Assembly: GCA_964383325.1 (NCBI GenBank)
Contig: CAYLGY010000018.1
Location: 1 to 35,610 of the forward strand
Direction of reading: 5' to 3'
DNA: 35,610 nt
DNA from: CAYLGY01 sp964383325
GTDB taxonomy: Bacteria > Pseudomonadota > Alphaproteobacteria > Rhizobiales > Rhizobiaceae
This document shows positions 32,117 through 35,610 of this stretch, one piece after another. Below the pieces are notes generated by a model, which saw nothing but the letters and a program-made list of their open reading frames with translations, searched no databases and was not told the DNA's origin. Numbering within the stretch: the stretch's first letter is position 1; each line of letters begins with the position of its first letter. Position numbers and translations under genes: made by a program.

Positions 32117-33047
32117 CCCCGCTCCCATGTTCGACCGCATCGCCCTGATCGGCATCGGACTGATCGGCTCTTCACTCGCGCATGTCATCCGGCGCGAGGG
32201 TCTCGCCGGGCATGTCGCCATTTCCACGCGCAGCGCCACGACGCTGGAGCGTGCCCGGGAACTGGGGCTTGGCGACAGCTATCATTCCGATCCGGCCGAA
32301 TGCGTGCGCAATGCCGATCTTGTCATCGTTTCCGTGCCGGTCGGCGCGTGCGGTTCTGTTGCCGCCGCCATCCGGCATGCGCTGAAGCCCGGCGCGATCC
32401 TGACCGATGTGGGTTCGACCAAGGAATCCGTCATTGCCGACATGCAGCCGCATGTTCCCGAGAATGTGCATTTCATCCCCGGCCATCCGATTGCAGGTAC
32501 GGAGGAATCCGGACCGGACGCGGGTTTTGCGTCCCTGTTCGAGGGCCGCTGGTGCATCCTCACGCCGGCGGCGGAGGCCGATCCCGCGGCAGTCGAGCGA
32601 TTGGCGGGATTCTGGCAGGCCTGCGGCTCGAAAGTGGACCGCATGGATGCCACCCATCACGATCGGGTGCTCGCCATCGTCTCGCACCTGCCGCATATCA
32701 TCGCCTATAACATTGTCGGCACCGCCGACGATCTCGAAACCGTCACCAAGTCGGAAGTCATCAAATATTCCGCCTCCGGCTTCCGTGATTTCACGCGTCT
32801 TGCAGCTTCGGACCCGACAATGTGGCGCGATGTCTGCCTGGCGAACCGCGAAGCGATCCTCGAAATGCTGGCGCGATTCTCCGAAGATCTCGCTGCCTTG
32901 CAACGCGCCATTCGCTGGGGAGATGGCGAGGCGCTGTTCCAGCTCTTCACGCGAACGCGCGAAATCCGGCGGTCGATCATCGAAGCCGGTCAGGACACGG
33001 CGGCTCCGGATTTCGGGCGCCACGCTGCCGATCTGCCGGGCGAGTAG
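32109..33047 (+). CDS. tyrC: Prephenate/arogenate dehydrogenase family protein
   Basis: 312 aa. NAD(P)-binding GIGLIGSSLAHVIRREGL (about 15-32), DLVIVSVPVG, TDVGSTKESV, FIPGHPIAGTEESGPDAGF (a TyrA signature) and the C-terminal HHDRVLAIVSHLPHIIAY with catalytic histidine. It oxidatively decarboxylates prephenate or arogenate in tyrosine synthesis. Starting eight bases inside hisC, it forms a two-gene operon with the aminotransferase, which supports sharing of prephenate/arogenate chemistry. The choice of substrate and cofactor is not resolved by sequence. The 3' end converges on the DUF2125 gene. Confidence 0.93.
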   Translation: MADPAPMFDRIALIGIGLIGSSLAHVIRREGLAGHVAISTRSATTLERARELGLGDSYHSDPAECVRNADLVIVSVPVGACGSVAAAIRHALKPGAILTDVGSTKESVIADMQPHVPENVHFIPGHPIAGTEESGPDAGFASLFEGRWCILTPAAEADPAAVERLAGFWQACGSKVDRMDATHHDRVLAIVSHLPHIIAYNIVGTADDLETVTKSEVIKYSASGFRDFTRLAASDPTMWRDVCLANREAILEMLARFSEDLAALQRAIRWGDGEALFQLFTRTREIRRSIIEAGQDTAAPDFGRHAADLPGE

Positions 33048-33054
33048 GCCGCGC

Positions 33055-34044
33055 TCAGGGTAGCGGCAGGAGCGCGCCCACTTCAAATGGCCCGACGAAG
33101 ATCCGGCCCGCCTCGATCCGGACCGGGATCTCGGCACCGTCGCCGAGAAAGGCGAGATTGTCCGCGGCCATGCGGATGGACGGCGCGGCGCCCGGCAGCA
33201 ATTCGGCAAGGACAGCGCCCACATTGCGGGCATTCACGATCTGCAAGGTGAGGTCGGCATCGACGAGACCGTCGCCGCGCACTGCAATGGTGCCGCTTGC
33301 CTCTGCCCTGCCTTCATCGCCGAGATCCAGCCGCACCTGCCGGAAGACGGCATTGCGGCCGCGCAGGCTGCCATCCGGCGCGCCCAGCCATCGCACGCCC
33401 TCCGCCACCGTCGCGTCGATGAGGAGGCCGAACGCGCTGCCCATTTCCCCATCCCCCTTGACGACCTGCAAGGCGTCGAGGCTCGCGGCGAGGTCCAGAT
33501 CGCTGCCGTTGGGGCGCAGATGCAGCTGTGCCGCATCCGCCTCGAACAGCGCCGACGTGGCGGCGGTTGTTCCAGTCACGTCCCGCATCACCACCGAAAC
33601 CCGTTCGGGCAACGGCCTTGCGAGCCGGACGCTGGCACGCCCCTGTTGCCAGTCAAGGAGGACCTCCCCGAGCCCGGGCAAGGTCAGGCGTCCGCCTCCG
33701 GCCAGTTCCGCGTTGACGAGCTTCGGGCGGTAGACCTGTGCAGCCGTGCGCAGCTCGCCGGCGGTGAAAGCGATTCCCCGACGGGAATCTTCGAAGTCGA
33801 TCGAAGTGCAATGCAGGCCGAGGCGGAACGGATAGCCTTCGACCTGCTGACCGGCGCAGACGGCGCGAAAACCCTCGCGGGACAGGTCGGCCAGGACCGC
33901 TGCGGCCTGCCGGTCGATCCGGTCCGCAAGATAGTACCACAGGCCGGTATAGGCGAGGATGGCCAGAAGGATGCTGCCGGCCAGAATTGCGAATTTGCGG
34001 GTGTTTCCACCCTTCGATCCCTGTTGCGTTGAAATGCCGGTCAT
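33055..34044 (-). CDS. DUF2125 envelope protein
   Basis: 329 aa. An N-terminal membrane anchor (KFAILAGSILLAILAYTGLWYYLADRI, about 17-43) is followed by the DUF2125 domain with FRAVCAGQQVEGYPFRLGLHC (two cysteines). The long beta-strand region resembles the AsmA-like repetitive architecture of envelope proteins. Function unknown. It is probably anchored in the inner membrane with its body in the periplasm. ATG at 34044 with AGGCCAAG upstream. It is divergent from the ChaC-like gene with only 42 bases between starts, so their promoters must overlap or lie within the genes. Confidence 0.88.
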   Translation of the reverse strand: MTGISTQQGSKGGNTRKFAILAGSILLAILAYTGLWYYLADRIDRQAAAVLADLSREGFRAVCAGQQVEGYPFRLGLHCTSIDFEDSRRGIAFTAGELRTAAQVYRPKLVNAELAGGGRLTLPGLGEVLLDWQQGRASVRLARPLPERVSVVMRDVTGTTAATSALFEADAAQLHLRPNGSDLDLAASLDALQVVKGDGEMGSAFGLLIDATVAEGVRWLGAPDGSLRGRNAVFRQVRLDLGDEGRAEASGTIAVRGDGLVDADLTLQIVNARNVGAVLAELLPGAAPSIRMAADNLAFLGDGAEIPVRIEAGRIFVGPFEVGALLPLP

Positions 34045-34086
34045 CTTGGCCTATCGCTTTGTCCCGAATTCCGAGGGACTGCAGCT

Positions 34087-34614
34087 ATGGGCGATTTTTG
34101 GGTGTTTGGCTATGGCTCGTTGATGTGGCGGCCCGGTTTCGCGCATGTCGAGACCGCAAGGGCGCAGCTTTTCGGCTATCGTCGCGCGCTTTGCATCCGT
34201 TCCCACGTCCATCGGGGAACGATGGCGCGGCCCGGGCTCGTGCTTGGGCTCGATCGCGGCGGCTCCTGCGCCGGCCTCGCATTTCGTGTCCCGGGAGATC
34301 TGCGCGACGAGGTGATCGCCTATCTGCGCGAGCGCGAACAGGTCACCCAGGTCTACAAGGAACGCTGGCTGAAGGTGCAGATCGGCAGGAACATGCGCGT
34401 TCCGGCGCTGACCTATGTCGCCGACCGGACGCATCGGCAATATGCCGGTGCATTGGCGATCGATGAGGCGGTCGCGGCCATTCGCGACTCGGCCGGCGTT
34501 TCCGGACCCAATCCCGAATATGTTCTTGCCACGGTCGACCATCTGCGCGCGCTCGGGATTCGCGATCTGTGGCTGGAAACCGTGGCGGAACGCCTTCGCT
34601 CAGCTCCCGCCTGA
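34087..34614 (+). CDS. Gamma-glutamylcyclotransferase, ChaC-like
   Basis: 175 aa. VFGYGSLMWRPGF (6-18) is the GGCT substrate-binding loop and E84 in YLREREQVTQVY is the probable catalytic glutamate of the ChaC subgroup. AFRVPGDLRDEVIAYL and NPEYVLATVDHLRALGI are further family blocks. ChaC enzymes cleave glutathione to 5-oxoproline and Cys-Gly in the cytoplasm. GAGGGA lies eight bases before the ATG. Its last 15 bases overlap the end of the convergent acyltransferase gene. Confidence 0.93.
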   Translation: MGDFWVFGYGSLMWRPGFAHVETARAQLFGYRRALCIRSHVHRGTMARPGLVLGLDRGGSCAGLAFRVPGDLRDEVIAYLREREQVTQVYKERWLKVQIGRNMRVPALTYVADRTHRQYAGALAIDEAVAAIRDSAGVSGPNPEYVLATVDHLRALGIRDLWLETVAERLRSAPA

Positions 34615-35391
34615 GCCGCGCAACTCGGCCAGCCTGCGCATTGCGGTTGGCGGAAGCGGTGGCGGGTTCGGTGAATCTGCCGCCTCCAGCAGCAATTGGT
34701 CGCAGGCCGATTCCGTCTCCGCGATCAGCCTCTCCAGAAATGTTGCCTTGTCGAGGCCGGGTGGGATCGGCTTCAGGTAGCGCGCCCGGATGGTGCCGGG
34801 GTAGCGCATGAATTTGCGGCGCGGCCAGTAGAGGCCGGCTACATGGGCGACGGGCACGACCGGCACCTGCAGACGCTGGTAAAGCTCGACGATCCCGTAT
34901 TTGTAGGCCGGCTCGGCCCCCGGAGGCCGGCGGGTACCTTCCGGATAGATAATGAGCTGGCGGCCTTCGGCCATGCGCTCGCGCGCCTGCTCCACTGCCT
35001 GCTTGAGTGCCTTTGACCGGCTGCCCCGGTCGATGGCGATCATGCGCATCTTCATCACATACCAGCCAAACAGCGGGATCCAGGTCAGCTCGCGCTTCAG
35101 GATATAGAGCGCGTCCGGAATGTCCGGCAGGAAGGCATAGGTATCGAAGGATGATTGATGCTTCGGGGCGAGGATGTAGGAGCCCTCTGGCAGGTTCTCC
35201 TGCCCGGAAATGTCGATCTCCACACCGACCAGCTTTTCGTGCAGCCAGAGATTGGATCGCGCCCAGAATTTCGGCACGAACCAGGCCCTGCGGCGCGGCA
35301 AGAGAAAATAGACCGGCGTGAACAGGATCATCTGCACCAGCGTCGAGGCATAGAAGGCGAAATTGAAAAGCAGCGAACGGATAGCGATCAT
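34600..35391 (-). CDS. Lysophospholipid acyltransferase (PlsC-type 1-acylglycerol-3-phosphate acyltransferase)
   Basis: 263 aa. An N-terminal hydrophobic anchor (LLFNFAFYASTLVQMILFTPVYFLL) precedes the catalytic HX4D motif KHQSSFD (H78, D83), the block LKRELTWIPLFGWYVMKMRMIAIDR and the substrate motif YPEGTR (149-154). It acylates lysophosphatidic acid or a similar lipid at the inner membrane. ATG at 35391 begins the conserved region. A TTG at 35421 is a weaker alternative. No strong ribosome site is seen. The gene starts about 46 bases from the palindromic repeat cluster at the window end. Confidence 0.92.
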   Translation of the reverse strand: MIAIRSLLFNFAFYASTLVQMILFTPVYFLLPRRRAWFVPKFWARSNLWLHEKLVGVEIDISGQENLPEGSYILAPKHQSSFDTYAFLPDIPDALYILKRELTWIPLFGWYVMKMRMIAIDRGSRSKALKQAVEQARERMAEGRQLIIYPEGTRRPPGAEPAYKYGIVELYQRLQVPVVPVAHVAGLYWPRRKFMRYPGTIRARYLKPIPPGLDKATFLERLIAETESACDQLLLEAADSPNPPPLPPTAMRRLAELRGSGGS

Positions 35392-35436
35392 CTCATGGCT
35401 GTGTGCGCGTGAAGGGAGCAAGGTCTACTCGGTCTA

Positions 35437-35602
35437 GAGCATGACCCCGGAAAGTGGAACCCACTTTGCGGGCAAGGATCATGCTCCAACAGGAAACCAT
35501 GACCCCGGAAAGTGGAACCCACTTTGCGGGCAAGGATCATGCTCCAACAGGAAACCATGACCCCGGAAAGTGGAACCCACTTTGCGGGCAAGGATCATGC
35601 TC
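35437..35602. repeat. Three tandem 58-bp palindromic repeat units
   Basis: Units begin with ATGACCCCGG at 35441, 35499 and 35557, an exact 58-base period, and are identical over the compared length. Each unit holds an inner perfect hairpin AAAGTGG-AAC-CCACTTT (35451-35467, 35509-35525, 35567-35583) and outer half-arms ATGA...TCAT extended in the array ends to GAGCATGA / TCATGCTC. The linker CTCCAACAGGAAACC joins them. The family is that of the single copy at 15393-15437. An open frame across the array is only the repeat read three times and is not a gene. Confidence 0.85.
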
Positions 35603-35610
35603 GGGGGAGA

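Noticed and set aside
35388..35591. 67-codon minus-strand frame
   Set aside because: It is the 58-base repeat translated in successive frames.
35437..35602. Short CRISPR array
   Set aside because: Repeats are palindromic units with identical linkers rather than unique spacers, only three copies, and no cas gene nearby.

Overview
The window looks like chromosome from an alphaproteobacterium, most likely of the Hyphomicrobiales (Rhizobiales) type. The evidence is GC-rich coding, the gene order xerD / 50-aa membrane protein / aroK / aroB / CorC-like / bolA / DnaJ-like / cobS / cobT, an accA / L,D-transpeptidase / tusA group, a SAM-II riboswitch ahead of metX-metW, and palindromic intergenic repeats (GCATGA...TCATGC) of a kind common in that order. 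No rRNA, tRNA, CRISPR array, transposase or prophage gene was seen.

Region 1 (about 1-11602, all minus strand) is an accessory, apparently catabolic cluster. In transcription order it encodes a threonine-synthase-like PLP enzyme, a three-subunit molybdenum hydroxylase (large, FAD and 2Fe-2S subunits, joined by ATGA overlaps), a Mer-like luciferase-family (LLM) oxidoreductase, a TauABC/SsuABC-type ABC importer (permease, ATPase, periplasmic binding protein), an M24 (creatinase/aminopeptidase-fold) hydrolase and a second LLM oxidoreductase. A decayed piece of a CofC-like F420-biosynthesis guanylyltransferase lies at the window edge. A strong sigma70-type promoter with a palindromic operator candidate sits upstream of the first gene, and an 11-base part of that operator recurs before the M24 gene. 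I read the cluster as import and stepwise oxidation of an unidentified, probably nitrogen-containing, small organic compound, possibly with coenzyme F420. This is the part most likely to be an undescribed pathway.

Region 2 (11603-18740) starts with about 260 bases without recognisable genes, a possible island boundary. Core genes follow: tusA, a YafK-like L,D-transpeptidase lipoprotein, accA and xerD on the minus strand, then a single palindromic repeat and a 50-aa membrane protein, then aroK-aroB-CorC-like as a tight plus-strand operon.

Region 3 (18741-26710) has bolA (minus), a J-domain protein with a possibly leaderless mRNA, the aerobic cobaltochelatase genes cobS-cobT, an esterase-like phytase-family protein, a queuosine-precursor transporter family gene and rpmB (minus), then a DUF3108 exported protein and a YddG-like exporter (plus).

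Region 4 (26711-35610) has a minus-strand run (DUF985 cupin, glyoxalase II, methyltransferase) and metX-metW under a SAM-II riboswitch with a terminator. The divergent hisC-tyrC pair, DUF2125, a ChaC-like cyclotransferase and a PlsC-type acyltransferase follow. The window ends in three near-identical 58-bp palindromic repeat units.
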